From contig JAPLQF010000023.1 of assembly GCA_026399875.1 (NCBI GenBank), forward strand, positions 62,001 through 126,000: DNA of 64,000 bases. The letters run 5' to 3'. This document shows, piece after piece, positions 19,257-28,447 of this stretch. Within the stretch, counting starts at the first letter, position 1, and each line of letters begins with the position of its first letter. A program made the translations under genes and the position numbers. The notes beneath the pieces were generated by a model that was given only the letters and a program-made list of their open reading frames with translations, was not told the DNA's origin and did no database searches. Source of the stretch: Burkholderiales bacterium (GTDB lineage: Bacteria; Pseudomonadota; Gammaproteobacteria; Burkholderiales; Burkholderiaceae_E).

Positions 19257-20606
19257 ATGGCTAATCGAGACGTCTTTGACGCTCCGCTCAGTGCGAGCGA
19301 CGCTGCTGCGGTCGAGCACTATGGCGTGGCGCTCGGCAATCTCATTACCCTGAGCGGCGATCCGCTTTCGCAAGTGAAAGCAGCGCTTGCGATCGACCGG
19401 GGCCTTGTCATGGCGCATATCCTCAAGGGCATGCTCTTTGCATTGAGTTCCGAGCAGTCGCTGCTGGCGCCGGCGAAAGCAGCGCTTGCCGCGGCGCGTG
19501 CGGTCTCGGGCGGGGCTAACGATCGCGAGCTTGCGCATATCGCAGCGCTCGATGCCTGGACCACAGGGCGTCTTCACGAGGCGGCTGCCCGGTGGGAGAA
19601 AATCCTGGTGGCCTGTCCTAATGATGGCCTTGCGATGTTTGCGGCGCATCAGTCCGATTTCTTCATGGGGCAATCGAGCGAACTGCGCGACCGCGTTGCC
19701 AGGCGCTTGCCGGATATCGATGCGGGCAGTGCCCTGCACGGGTATTACCTCGGCATGCATGCCTTCGGTCTCGAAGAGATGGGAGACTACGAGCAGGCCG
19801 AGGTCGATGGTCGTCGCGCCGTGGCGAGCACACCGCGCAATGCCTGGGCGATTCATGCGGTGGCCCATGTGATGGAGATGACCCATCGGCTCGATGACGG
19901 CATCGACTGGTACACCAGCCGTGAAGCCGACTGGTCGAGCGACAGCTTTTTTTCAGTCCATAACTGGTGGCATCTGGCGCTCTATTTCTTTGAGCGACAG
20001 CAATGGGACAGGGTCCTCAAGCTGTACGACGAACGCATTCGCGCCACTGAGTCGACGGTCGTGATGGACATGATCGATGCCAGCGCGCTTCTGTGGCGAC
20101 TCACCCTTCAGGGAGTCGACGTCGGGGACCGATGGCAGCCGATGGTCAAGGTCTGGGAACCACTGATCGACGATGCCTGGTATGCCTTCAACGATACCCA
20201 CGCCATGATGAGCTTCGTCGGTGCAGGTCGCGATGATCTGGCCGCCAGGCTGGCAGCCGTGATGGCGCGCACCGCCCAGGGCGATACCGATAACGCCATG
20301 ATGACCCGGCAGGTCGGTTTGCCGGTCGCTCAAGCCCTGCAGGCGATGGGGCATCAGCGCCCCCAGCTCGCGGTCGAGCTTCTGTCAGCAGTCAGGCCGG
20401 TGGCGGCGCGCGCTGGTGGCTCTCACGCCCAGCGCGATCTGCTTTCGCAGACGCTGATCGTTGCGGCCGAACGCGCGTGCAATCGATCGATGGCTCGTGC
20501 CTTGCTCAACGAGCGTCTGGCGCTCAAGCCTCATTCGATGCTCAGCCGAGCCTGGATGAACCGGGTGGTCGCAATGCCTGCGATGCCCGCCGATCACTAT
20601 CAATAA
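19257..20606 (+). CDS. TPR protein resembling TTC38
   Basis: A 449-residue soluble protein built of TPR-like helical repeats. Useful landmarks are ALAIDRGLVMAHILKGMLF, HGYYLGMHAFGLEEMGDYEQAE, NAWAIHAVAHVMEM and VHNWWHLALYFFE; this combination is typical of the TTC38 group, found in bacteria and animals with no established enzymatic role. AGAGGG precedes ATG 19257. It is followed after 17 bp by a crotonase gene, so the two may be co-transcribed, which would tie it loosely to acyl-CoA metabolism. I cannot propose a specific partner. Confidence 0.82.
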   Translation: MANRDVFDAPLSASDAAAVEHYGVALGNLITLSGDPLSQVKAALAIDRGLVMAHILKGMLFALSSEQSLLAPAKAALAAARAVSGGANDRELAHIAALDAWTTGRLHEAAARWEKILVACPNDGLAMFAAHQSDFFMGQSSELRDRVARRLPDIDAGSALHGYYLGMHAFGLEEMGDYEQAEVDGRRAVASTPRNAWAIHAVAHVMEMTHRLDDGIDWYTSREADWSSDSFFSVHNWWHLALYFFERQQWDRVLKLYDERIRATESTVVMDMIDASALLWRLTLQGVDVGDRWQPMVKVWEPLIDDAWYAFNDTHAMMSFVGAGRDDLAARLAAVMARTAQGDTDNAMMTRQVGLPVAQALQAMGHQRPQLAVELLSAVRPVAARAGGSHAQRDLLSQTLIVAAERACNRSMARALLNERLALKPHSMLSRAWMNRVVAMPAMPADHYQ

Positions 20607-20623
20607 GAGGAAGACAGACCACC

Positions 20624-21463
20624 ATGACTGCCGCAACAAGCCATGACACCGTTGTCATCGATACCGGGACGGATCAGCTGCTGTGCGAAATCCGCGAGCG
20701 GGTCGCGGTCATCACCCTGAATCGTCCGGATGCCCGCAATGCCCTGTCGGACTATCTCACCCCGGCCTTGCGCAGGATGGTCAAGGAGCGCGGCGATGAC
20801 GAGCGGGTCGGTGCCCTGCTCATCACCGGAGCCGGCACCGCTTTTTGTGCCGGCGGTGACGTCAAGGGCATGGGCGACAACAGCAGCAAGAAGAGCATGT
20901 CGCGCCAGGAGCGCATCGACGACCTCCTTGAGCGCCAGCGACTGCTGACCGGCGCGCTGGTGGCGGTGCGCAAACCCACTGTGGCGGCTTTGCCGGGCGC
21001 AGCCGCCGGCGCCGGTCTGGCGATCGCGCTGGCCTGCGATATCCGGATTGCCGCCAGGTCGGCTTTCGTGAGTGCGGGTTATGCGCGTGTCGGTCTGTCG
21101 GGCGACTACGGCATTGCGTGGCTGCTCAGCCGCACGGTGGGCTCGCCGATCGCCCGCGAAATGATGTTCACCTCGGACCGTGTCGATGCCGACCGTGCCG
21201 AGCGTATCGGCCTGTTCAACCGGGTGGTCGCCGACGAGCTACTGCAGGAGCAGGCATTCGCGATGGCTCGTGCGCTCGCTCATGGCCCGGCGGTCGCGCT
21301 GCGCCACATGAAAGACAACCTCGACGAAGCCGCGTTCATTGACTTCGATACCGCGCTTCAGCATGAGGCGCATCGCTTGGTCGATGCATCGCGCACCGAC
21401 GATCACCGGGAAGCGGTGAGGGCCTTCATCGAGAAACGCAAGCCGAATTTCACCGGCCGCTGA
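20624..21463 (+). CDS. Enoyl-CoA hydratase/isomerase family protein (crotonase)
   Basis: A 279-residue crotonase with GTAFCAGGDVKGMG (about 72-85) and PGAAAGAGLAIALACDI (about 126-142). Downstream, RVGLSGDYGIAWLL shows Asp where hydratases have Glu, a substitution known from isomerase-like members (PaaG type), so double-bond isomerisation or another crotonase reaction is as likely as hydration. ATG 20624 has AAGAGGAAG upstream at a slightly long spacing. It lies 17 bp after the TPR gene and ends before a hairpin shared with the convergent LLM oxidoreductase. Confidence 0.88.
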   Translation: MTAATSHDTVVIDTGTDQLLCEIRERVAVITLNRPDARNALSDYLTPALRRMVKERGDDERVGALLITGAGTAFCAGGDVKGMGDNSSKKSMSRQERIDDLLERQRLLTGALVAVRKPTVAALPGAAAGAGLAIALACDIRIAARSAFVSAGYARVGLSGDYGIAWLLSRTVGSPIAREMMFTSDRVDADRAERIGLFNRVVADELLQEQAFAMARALAHGPAVALRHMKDNLDEAAFIDFDTALQHEAHRLVDASRTDDHREAVRAFIEKRKPNFTGR

Positions 21464-21475
21464 GCGTTACTGTAT

Positions 21476-21504
21476 CGGGCAGCCGGTGGTGTTCTGGCTG
21501 CCCG
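21476..21504. terminator. Hairpin between convergent crotonase and LLM genes
   Basis: CGGGCAGCC and GGCTGCCCG form a perfect 9-bp stem around an 11-base loop. It lies between the two stop codons (21463 and 21514). A T-run is missing on both strands, so termination efficiency is uncertain. Confidence 0.55.
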
Positions 21505-21513
21505 GGGTGCCGG

Positions 21514-22743
21514 TCAGTTCTTGCGCAAAAGATCGGGCGCGTTGTGCCCAGGCATGGCGAGCCGGCTGTCTTTGGTTTTTGCCAGCGCGGCAGTCGCGCC
21601 TTCATGCTCGAGAATCTTGTTCATGACCGCCTTGCCGGCTGCCTCGAAGGCATCACGGTGGTTGATCACGAAGTCTTTCGATTCGCGATAGTTGTCGAGC
21701 ATGCCGTTGAGTTCGGGCACGACATAGCGGGCGACCATATCCCAGCTGCGTGAGGTGTTTTCGCGGTTGGCCCAATCGTGGACAAAACCGATGAGCGTTC
21801 CGAACCCGCCGGTGAGGGGGATCAGCCTGCGCACGGCCGCCACCTGGTCATCGGGTGTGCCGATGACGGTGGCAGCGCCCGGGGCGAAGGCGATCGCTTC
21901 GACCGCTTCCTGCGGGCTCGAATAGCGCTTGGTCCCGGGGCGCTTGAGCGTGTCGAAGATGTATTCATTGTTCCAGCGCATCAGGCCTTCGCCGGCCTCG
22001 CGCATGGCCTGCTCGCGGGTTTCGGCGATATGCCAGGACAGCAGGACCCGCCAGTCCTTGCGATGGACGACATTGCCATGCTTGGCGGCAGCTTCCTCGG
22101 CAAACTTCCATTGCGTCGCAAGCGCGGCAAGTCCTTCGGTGGATGTCGAGCCGATCGAGATCACACCGGTGCCGTATTTGCCGGCAAGCGTCATGCCCGA
22201 GGGGCTGATGGTGGAGGCCACCGCCATCGGCAGCTTGTCCTGCAGTGGCAACAATTGCAGCTTGGCATCCTTGATCTTGAACCACTCGCATTCGTAGCTG
22301 AAGCGGTCTGCGCCCTCGAGCAGCCGTTTGATGACGCCGAGCGCTTCGTCCTGCCGATTTCGCTGAAGCAGCGGGTCGATACAGAGCGTGTGGGCGTCGG
22401 AGGCCAGCGCGCCCGGCCCGGAGCCGAAGATCGCCCGTCCGCCAGTCATATGGTCGAGCTGGACCATACGCTGAGCGACGTTGAAGGGGTGGTGGTAGGG
22501 CAGGGAGACGACGCCTGTGCCCAGCATGATCCGATGCGTGCGCTCGCCTGCTGCGGCCAGGAACATCTCCGGCGACGCAATCGTCTCCCAGCCTGTGGAA
22601 TGGTGCTCACCGCACCAGAATTCGTCGAAGCCGAGGCGGTCTAGCTGTTCGACGAAATCGAGATCGCTTCGAAACTGCAATCTTGGCTGTTCGCCGATCG
22701 GGTGGTGGGGGGCGAGGAATGCGCCAAATCGCATGCGGCTCAT
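21514..22743 (-). CDS. LLM-class (luciferase-like) flavin-dependent oxidoreductase
   Basis: A 409-residue bacterial luciferase-like monooxygenase. Family marks are FDEFWCGEHHSTGWE (about 39-53), LGTGVVSLPYHHPF, RMVQLDHMTGGRAIFGSGPGALASD and the C-terminal TVIGTPDDQVAAV. These enzymes use FMNH2 or F420H2 to oxygenate or dehydrogenate aliphatic substrates; limonene 1,2-monooxygenase and alkanal monooxygenases are relatives. A flavin reductase would have to be supplied from elsewhere; one candidate lies at 7818. AGGAGA sits before ATG 22743. It is divergent from the large lipoprotein gene. Confidence 0.9.
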   Translation of the reverse strand: MSRMRFGAFLAPHHPIGEQPRLQFRSDLDFVEQLDRLGFDEFWCGEHHSTGWETIASPEMFLAAAGERTHRIMLGTGVVSLPYHHPFNVAQRMVQLDHMTGGRAIFGSGPGALASDAHTLCIDPLLQRNRQDEALGVIKRLLEGADRFSYECEWFKIKDAKLQLLPLQDKLPMAVASTISPSGMTLAGKYGTGVISIGSTSTEGLAALATQWKFAEEAAAKHGNVVHRKDWRVLLSWHIAETREQAMREAGEGLMRWNNEYIFDTLKRPGTKRYSSPQEAVEAIAFAPGAATVIGTPDDQVAAVRRLIPLTGGFGTLIGFVHDWANRENTSRSWDMVARYVVPELNGMLDNYRESKDFVINHRDAFEAAGKAVMNKILEHEGATAALAKTKDSRLAMPGHNAPDLLRKN

Positions 22744-22943
22744 CGAGGTCTCCTGATGGGGTAATCGGGGCGCGCCAGCGCGCCTCAATCTCCGGAGTGT
22801 CGCAGTTTTGGGCGTCTGTTGCTGCGATGACATGACTAAGTTGAAACGTCGGCTGGCATGAAAAAGCGGCAAGCGTGGGCATGGAACCTGCCTCGCTTGG
22901 CGATGCATCCATCCCATCAATTTCGAAAATAGGGAACATCGCC

Positions 22944-25343
22944 ATGAAGCAGATCGGCGCAGCAATGACTCTCCTGATGTTGGCCGCCTGCGGCGGCAGT
23001 GATAGCGGCTCGGGCGGCAGCACACTGTCTGGTGCGTCGGCATCGCAAGGTTTGGGCGCCAGTTCGGTCGCCAGCGGGTCGACTGTGGGTGGCGCGACCT
23101 CGACGACAGGAGCCGACACGTCAGCGGCTGGCGGCACCGTGCCCGGCACCGCGGCCGGCACCGCGGCCGGCACTGTGACCGGCACCGTGCCCACCGGCAA
23201 GATGACGCTGACGACAAGGGTGATCGACGGACCGATTCAGGGGGCGCTTGTCTGTACAGACAAGAATTTGAATGGCGTTTGCGATGCCGGCGAGCCGCAG
23301 GCGACAACCGATGCCACCGGCATCGCCAGCTTTCTGATCGACACGGCTGACAACAGCAAGTATCCCGTGCTTGCGGTCGTTGGCCTCGGTGCCATCGACG
23401 CAGTCAACGGTTCGGTCAGAACCGCTTACACCTTGCTGGCACCAGCTGATGAGTCCGATTTCATTACGCCACTGAGCACGCTGGTGGCGCAACATGTGAT
23501 CACCACCGGGCTGCCAACCTCGTTTGCGGTCGAGGCGATTCAATCGCTGGCCAGCGTGGTCACGCCACTCGGCGATCCCTCTAGATTCACCGCCCAGGAT
23601 GCGGCATTGGCCCGACTGGTCGTGGTTACCAGCCAAGTGCTGTCGACAACGCTGTCGCCTGCGGTCGGGCAGCTTGCCCTGGACGGGTCGATCATCACAA
23701 ACGCCGCAGTCAGCCAGATCGCGCGCTCGCAACTGCTGCGGCTGCTGCCCTCGATGGTCGGTGCGGTCCAGGGCCTGACTGCCAGCAGCGAGATCGACGC
23801 GGCTGCTGCGCGAGTCGTGGCAGACAGCGGGCTGAGTGCTGCGAGCGCCATTGCGCTGGCTGGTGCAAACAATGTGCAAATGACGCTGGCGGGCAAGACG
23901 CCTGCTTACCTGCCTGAGCGGACAAGCAACATCGCCGATCTTCGGTTTACCGATCTTTCCAACTATGTCGTGCGCTTCCTGACCGCGACGCTCGCGCAGT
24001 CGGCGCCCGACGTCGACAACGATGTCCACCTGACCGACCGCAAGATCGCCAGCGTGGCTGGAAGTATCGCCAAATGGGGCGGCACTCAGACAGCAGGCCC
24101 ATTGCGCAGCAACGATGTTTTCTGGAATCAGTCGAGCTGGGCTCAGTGCCCGATCGACGGGATATTCACGATGGGTGCCGGGGGCCTCAACGGCTCCTTC
24201 TGGTACAACGCTTGCCGCTTTTATGAATTCGGCGCGGGCCGGGCCGCCACGGTCGATATCGCCGGCAAATCAATGGCGACCGTCATGCAGCAGCTATCTG
24301 CTGCAGGTTATTCGAACCTGGCTGTTGCCAACGCAACGCTGGCGCTAGGCAGTGCAGTCTTTCCGGCCAATGCCACGGTGTCCTTGAAAACCGTCGCGCC
24401 GATCGCCAAGGCGATCGCCTACTCTCCCGGGACGATGAACCGGGTCAATGAGCCGGCCAGCCCGTGCAGCAGTCCTGCTGCCGGTGCCGTCAGCAAGTCA
24501 CTGACATCGATGATCGCCGCATACCCCGGGACAGCCTGCAGCGCCAGCGGCCAGGACAGTTTCTCGTATGGCGGGGCGACCTATACCGATGTGGGCACCG
24601 CACCGAATGTGCCGACAGCCAGTGTGCTGATCGGGCGGATCGGCAGCGCGCCGATCGGCTCAGGAAGCGCGCCCGCCTATTACAGCGGTAACTCGCAGAT
24701 CCGCGTGACCTTCGCCGGCGCGGCGAGCAATGCGGTCAGCTTCCTGCTGTGCAAGGAGCGATTCAGTGACGGGGCACCGAGAGACTGTTCGACGATCGGC
24801 ACCGGCAGCTACTCGATCGACACCCTGGGCGATGCCCGGGTCATGAGCTTCAACAGACTGCCTTCGCTCACCATCCCGCTGTCCTACAACACCATCCTGG
24901 TGGAGCGGTCCGGCGCGGTGTACGCGGGTTATCAGTCGAAGATCTGGGTCAGTCAGCAGGCGACGCTCAACAATGCTGCGACCGCGGCGCTGGCAACCCA
25001 GCTCGGCATCGCAGTCGAAGATCCTGACCTGCCGTTCGTGCAGAGCGCCGGCTCCTATCAGGGCAACTACGATCTGGTCGCGAACACCGGCGCGATCACC
25101 CGCCTTGTCTTCAGCACAGACGGCAAGGCCTCATGCGCGGATGCGGTATCGCTTGCATCGCCGCTGATTGCCTCGTCGTCGTGTCTGTTCAGCATCACGA
25201 ACCCCGAAACCGGTGCCTTCACCCTGACCGACGTCAATAGCGGTGTGGCAACCACGATTGCCGGCACGATCGACTATCTGTCCGGCGCGCTGACCGCATT
25301 GTCGACACCGGCGGGCTCAAGCTGGAGCGGCTCACGTCAGTAG
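22944..25343 (+). CDS. Large lipoprotein of unknown function
   Basis: A 799-residue predicted lipoprotein. The N-terminus is a short signal with lipobox LMLAAC (Cys16), followed by a Gly/Ser/Ala/Thr-rich linker (about 17-83) that includes five repeats of a four-residue unit of the GTVP/GTAA type. A carboxypeptidase-regulatory-like segment follows (IDGPIQGALVCTDKNLNGVCD, about 90-110, resembling Ca-binding or Big-like domains of surface lipoproteins), then a long helical stretch and a C-terminal beta-rich part. Many surface lipoproteins of betaproteobacteria share this plan. AGGGAA precedes ATG 22944. I do not recognise a specific function. It is probably outer-membrane anchored. Confidence 0.75.
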   Translation: MKQIGAAMTLLMLAACGGSDSGSGGSTLSGASASQGLGASSVASGSTVGGATSTTGADTSAAGGTVPGTAAGTAAGTVTGTVPTGKMTLTTRVIDGPIQGALVCTDKNLNGVCDAGEPQATTDATGIASFLIDTADNSKYPVLAVVGLGAIDAVNGSVRTAYTLLAPADESDFITPLSTLVAQHVITTGLPTSFAVEAIQSLASVVTPLGDPSRFTAQDAALARLVVVTSQVLSTTLSPAVGQLALDGSIITNAAVSQIARSQLLRLLPSMVGAVQGLTASSEIDAAAARVVADSGLSAASAIALAGANNVQMTLAGKTPAYLPERTSNIADLRFTDLSNYVVRFLTATLAQSAPDVDNDVHLTDRKIASVAGSIAKWGGTQTAGPLRSNDVFWNQSSWAQCPIDGIFTMGAGGLNGSFWYNACRFYEFGAGRAATVDIAGKSMATVMQQLSAAGYSNLAVANATLALGSAVFPANATVSLKTVAPIAKAIAYSPGTMNRVNEPASPCSSPAAGAVSKSLTSMIAAYPGTACSASGQDSFSYGGATYTDVGTAPNVPTASVLIGRIGSAPIGSGSAPAYYSGNSQIRVTFAGAASNAVSFLLCKERFSDGAPRDCSTIGTGSYSIDTLGDARVMSFNRLPSLTIPLSYNTILVERSGAVYAGYQSKIWVSQQATLNNAATAALATQLGIAVEDPDLPFVQSAGSYQGNYDLVANTGAITRLVFSTDGKASCADAVSLASPLIASSSCLFSITNPETGAFTLTDVNSGVATTIAGTIDYLSGALTALSTPAGSSWSGSRQ
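23133..23192 (+). repeat. Five 12-bp in-frame repeats in the lipoprotein linker
   Basis: Units of GGCACCGYGSCC-type sequence begin at 23133, 23145, 23157, 23169 and 23181. Each encodes a Gly-Thr plus two small residues. They keep frame, so copy-number change would alter linker length without killing the protein. Confidence 0.85.
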
Positions 25344-25366
25344 CGGGGTCACGCAGCAAAGCGTCT

Positions 25367-26587
25367 TCAGTCGGTCGAGTCTCGCTGCTCGACCGATCTG
25401 AAGGCAGCCCAGAGCATCAGGTCATAGGCAATCTTCAGCACACCGCAGACCACCAGAGGCAGGGACATCCATCCCGATTGAAACAGCCAGCCTGCCAGCA
25501 GCGGGCCGGCTGCTGCCGCAAGACTTCGCGGGACCGCTGTAAAGCTCGCTGCTGCAGCACGCTCATGCGGCTCGACCACCGACATCACGAAGGCGCTGCG
25601 GGCGGGAACGTCCATCGACGACACCAGCGCCCTGGCAAAGAGCAAGGCCAGCACCCAGTGCAACTCGCTTGCAAACGCTGCTGCGATCAGAAAAAGACTC
25701 GCCGGGATATGCGTGAAGACCATCGTGTTGACCATTCCGATTCTCCTTGCCAGGCGGGGGGCTGCGAGCTGCGAAACCGCTCCCAGCAGGCCCGAGACAA
25801 AGAAGAAGCTGCCGGTCGCGGTCAGCGACAGCGCGAACTTGTCAAACAGCCAGAGTGCCAGCAGCGAGTTCAGCACCAGACCGCCTGCAAAGGAGTCGAG
25901 CGAAAACAGTGCGGACAATCTGATGACGATGGCGCGTGATTGTTGCAGCGGCGCAGCGCGGCCGACCGACGCCATCGCGCCGACCGGCATGCGGCGATAC
26001 AGCATCCAGACCACCATGCCGATCAGGCCGTAGAAGACGAACATTGCCCGCAGGGCCTCGAGGCGCCCGATGCCGCTCAGTGCGTCGATTCGCTCGGGCA
26101 GCCCGGCAGCCAGTGCGCCGGCCGCACCGCACAGTGCCCCGGTGAGGGCATACCGGGCAAAGAGATCGGTTCGCGCTGCCGGTTCGCAGTGGGCTGTCAG
26201 GCGCGCATGTTCGAGCGGCTGAAAGACGCTCACATCGCCTGAACTCGGATTGAGGGTGCCGGTAAAAGCGATGATCAGCAAAGGCCAGAACGATGACAGC
26301 GCCGAAAACCCGATGCCGGTGACGATCATCAGTATTGCCGCCGCCAGCAGCAGGGCCTTGTCCGTCCATCTCGAGCCCCAGGCACCGACCGCGAGCGTGG
26401 CGATCGCTGACCCGAAGAGCGTGGCGGTTGCAATCGCGCCCACCTCGGCACTGCCGAGCCCGAGCGCGATCAGATAGACCGGCAACAGCACCGCCACGAA
26501 GCCATCGGCAAAGCCGCGCAGCGCGCGCGCCAGAAAGACCGGCGCCACCGCAGGATCGGTGCCCTGCGGCAGCAGCCATCGGATCAT
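25367..26587 (-). CDS. MFS transporter
   Basis: A 406-residue protein with about twelve hydrophobic segments and the major facilitator plan: ALRGFADGFVAVLLPVYLIA (TM1), GSRWTDKALLLAA after TM2, and a second half starting at ALFSLDSFAGGLVLN. The substrate is not apparent; annotations of such relatives range from sugar to drug efflux. The codon after the start is preceded only by a weak purine stretch. It converges with the lipoprotein gene (23-bp gap) and is followed upstream, on the same strand, by the thiolase/DUF35 pair 80 bp away. Confidence 0.87.
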   Translation of the reverse strand: MIRWLLPQGTDPAVAPVFLARALRGFADGFVAVLLPVYLIALGLGSAEVGAIATATLFGSAIATLAVGAWGSRWTDKALLLAAAILMIVTGIGFSALSSFWPLLIIAFTGTLNPSSGDVSVFQPLEHARLTAHCEPAARTDLFARYALTGALCGAAGALAAGLPERIDALSGIGRLEALRAMFVFYGLIGMVVWMLYRRMPVGAMASVGRAAPLQQSRAIVIRLSALFSLDSFAGGLVLNSLLALWLFDKFALSLTATGSFFFVSGLLGAVSQLAAPRLARRIGMVNTMVFTHIPASLFLIAAAFASELHWVLALLFARALVSSMDVPARSAFVMSVVEPHERAAAASFTAVPRSLAAAAGPLLAGWLFQSGWMSLPLVVCGVLKIAYDLMLWAAFRSVEQRDSTD

Positions 26588-26666
26588 TGTCCGACTGCCA
26601 TGTCGAGGTCGGGTGCAGGCTTGCGGTCGGGGCCGCGCGCGCGTGTCGTCGCCTCAGGATTCCGGA

Positions 26667-27812
26667 TCACGGCTCCTGATTCGACAGCACCAGGGTCGCG
26701 GCCGCGGTGAACATGCCGCCGACGCCCTGCACCAGGCTGGTCTTGACCCCATCGACCTGTTTATAGGCTTCGCCCCTGAGCTGACGCACCGCCTCGAGAA
26801 TGGCGAACATGCCATACATGCCGGTATGGGTGTAAAGAATGCCGCCGCCGTTGGTGTTGAGCGGCAGCTTGCCCCCCGGTCGGGTGTGGCCAGCCTGGAT
26901 GAAGGCACCGGCCTCACCCCGACCGACGAAACCGAGGTCTTCCAGGCCATAGAGCGGCAGGTGTGCGAAGGCGTCGTAGATCATGAGGTGGTCGACATCG
27001 GCGTGCTTGATGCCGGACTCCTCGAAGGCCTGTTTGCTGGCCCGCTTGAAGCCCTTGGACGAGGTCATGTCGTCCATCAGCGAGACCATCGGACTGTCGC
27101 AGGCCTCACCCGATCCGAGCAGATAGACAGGCCGCTTGGCATTGCGAAGGTTGCGTGCGCGATCGGCACTGGTGATGACCAGTGCACCGCCACCATCGGT
27201 CACGACGCAGCATTCGAGTTTGTGGAAAGGATAGGCAATCAGAGGCGATGCCATCACATCCTGCACCGTGAGCAGTTTGTTGCGACTGGCCCGGGGATTG
27301 CCGGCAGCCCAATGGCTTTGCGCGACCACGACTTCGGCAAGCTGCTCATGGGTCGTGCCGGTGTCCTTGAGGTAACGCATCACCGGCAGGGTGAACATGT
27401 TTGGCGGGGCAAAAGCGCCGTAGGGCAATTCGAACTGACCCAGCATACTTGAGGCAGGACGCACACGGGGCGGACGACCGACCTGCGAGCGACCCGACTC
27501 GCCGTGCAGCACCAGCACGGTCGTGCAAAGGCCGGCACGAATGGCAGCGGCCGCATGGCGGACATGAACGAGGAAGGAGCAGCCGCCCACCGAGGTGCCG
27601 TCGTACCAGGAGGGTGTGATGCCGAGATAGTGTGCAACGTCGATCGGGGATTCGGTCGCGCTGGTGATGCCGTCGACATCGGCGATGGTCAGTCCGGCAT
27701 CGGCCAGTGCGCGATAGGCCGCATCGGCGCGAAGGTCGAGTTCAGACATGTGGGGAAGGGCGCCGAGATCGGTTTCGGCGGCACCTGCAATGGCAATTTT
27801 CATGCGATTCAT
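26667..27812 (-). CDS. SCP2-type thiolase family protein (Ltp-like)
   Basis: A 381-residue thiolase-fold protein of the SCP2/lipid-transfer type. Cys78 sits in TSVGGCSFLVH, equivalent to the nucleophile, and the C-terminal loop reads LNTNGGGILYTHTGMYG, giving the catalytic histidine region of this subgroup. Relatives either cleave 3-ketoacyl-CoA or, with a DUF35 partner, perform retro-aldol cleavage of branched acyl-CoA such as steroid side chains (Ltp2-ChsH2 type). The DUF35 gene lies only 11 bp upstream on the same strand, which favours the complex. AAGGAG seven bases before ATG 27812 sets the start over an in-frame ATG three codons later. Confidence 0.88.
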   Translation of the reverse strand: MNRMKIAIAGAAETDLGALPHMSELDLRADAAYRALADAGLTIADVDGITSATESPIDVAHYLGITPSWYDGTSVGGCSFLVHVRHAAAAIRAGLCTTVLVLHGESGRSQVGRPPRVRPASSMLGQFELPYGAFAPPNMFTLPVMRYLKDTGTTHEQLAEVVVAQSHWAAGNPRASRNKLLTVQDVMASPLIAYPFHKLECCVVTDGGGALVITSADRARNLRNAKRPVYLLGSGEACDSPMVSLMDDMTSSKGFKRASKQAFEESGIKHADVDHLMIYDAFAHLPLYGLEDLGFVGRGEAGAFIQAGHTRPGGKLPLNTNGGGILYTHTGMYGMFAILEAVRQLRGEAYKQVDGVKTSLVQGVGGMFTAAATLVLSNQEP

Positions 27813-27823
27813 CGGTCGGCTCC

Positions 27824-28252
27824 TTATGCGGCTGCAGCCGGCTTGAAGAGGGGCAGCATGACGTTGCCGCGTGGCTCGAAGACCACTTCGAGAGGCATGT
27901 CGAGTGTCAGCGCTGCAGGGTCTGCCGGGACACCGACCAGATTCGAGAGCATCCGCGGGCCTTCATCGAGTTTGACGACCGCGATGACATAAGGCACCTC
28001 GCCTTCCCAGCCGGGTGCCGCCATGTGGTTGATGACATAGGAATAGAGCGTGCCGCGTCCGGCGGTCTTGACCCAGGTCAGATTGGCCGACGCGCAGTAT
28101 GGGCAGCGCGGACGCGGATACATGAAATGCTTGCCGCAATCGGTGCAGCGCGGGATGCGCAGTTCACCGGCCTGGGTGGCGTCCCAATAGGGTCGGGTAA
28201 CAGGAGTGGGCACCGGTACCGCTTTGGCGGCCGGGGCAGGTTTCGTGGTCAT
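27824..28252 (-). CDS. Zn-ribbon/OB-fold protein (DUF35), partner of the thiolase
   Basis: A 142-residue protein with an N-terminal rubredoxin-like zinc ribbon, Cys36, Cys39, Cys50 and Cys53 (CTDCG and CPYC), and a C-terminal OB fold starting at GTLYSYVINHMA. Such proteins bind SCP2-type thiolases or acyl-CoA hydratases and help hold acyl-CoA. It is translated just before the thiolase with an 11-bp gap and is the first gene of the pair. AGGAGA lies upstream of ATG 28252. The Ala/Pro-rich first 20 residues are typical and likely flexible. It is divergent from the second APH kinase gene. Confidence 0.88.
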   Translation of the reverse strand: MTTKPAPAAKAVPVPTPVTRPYWDATQAGELRIPRCTDCGKHFMYPRPRCPYCASANLTWVKTAGRGTLYSYVINHMAAPGWEGEVPYVIAVVKLDEGPRMLSNLVGVPADPAALTLDMPLEVVFEPRGNVMLPLFKPAAAA

Positions 28253-28447
28253 GGGAATGTCTCCTCAGGTCAGTCGTCGAGTACCGCCCTGATCTTACCG
28301 GGGCCGACCCCTGTGCCTGCCCGCTGCAGCCGATGCCGGCGGCAATTCGTTCCGGAATGCCGTCAAGGTGGTGACCCGTTGCCTGCCAGCCTGCGTGCTC
28401 GGTGTCGGCCTGAGGGTAGAGCATTGGCGACGGCACGGGAGGCCGAA

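Noticed and set aside
19101-19886. N-terminal extension of the EamA transporter on the minus strand
   Set aside because: The extra 262 codons are antisense to the TPR gene, contain no membrane segment and lack a ribosome site; ATG 19100 gives normal family length.
27707-28447. N-terminal extension of the second APH kinase
   Set aside because: It runs antisense through the DUF35 and thiolase genes, while GTG 28448 has a good Shine-Dalgarno sequence.
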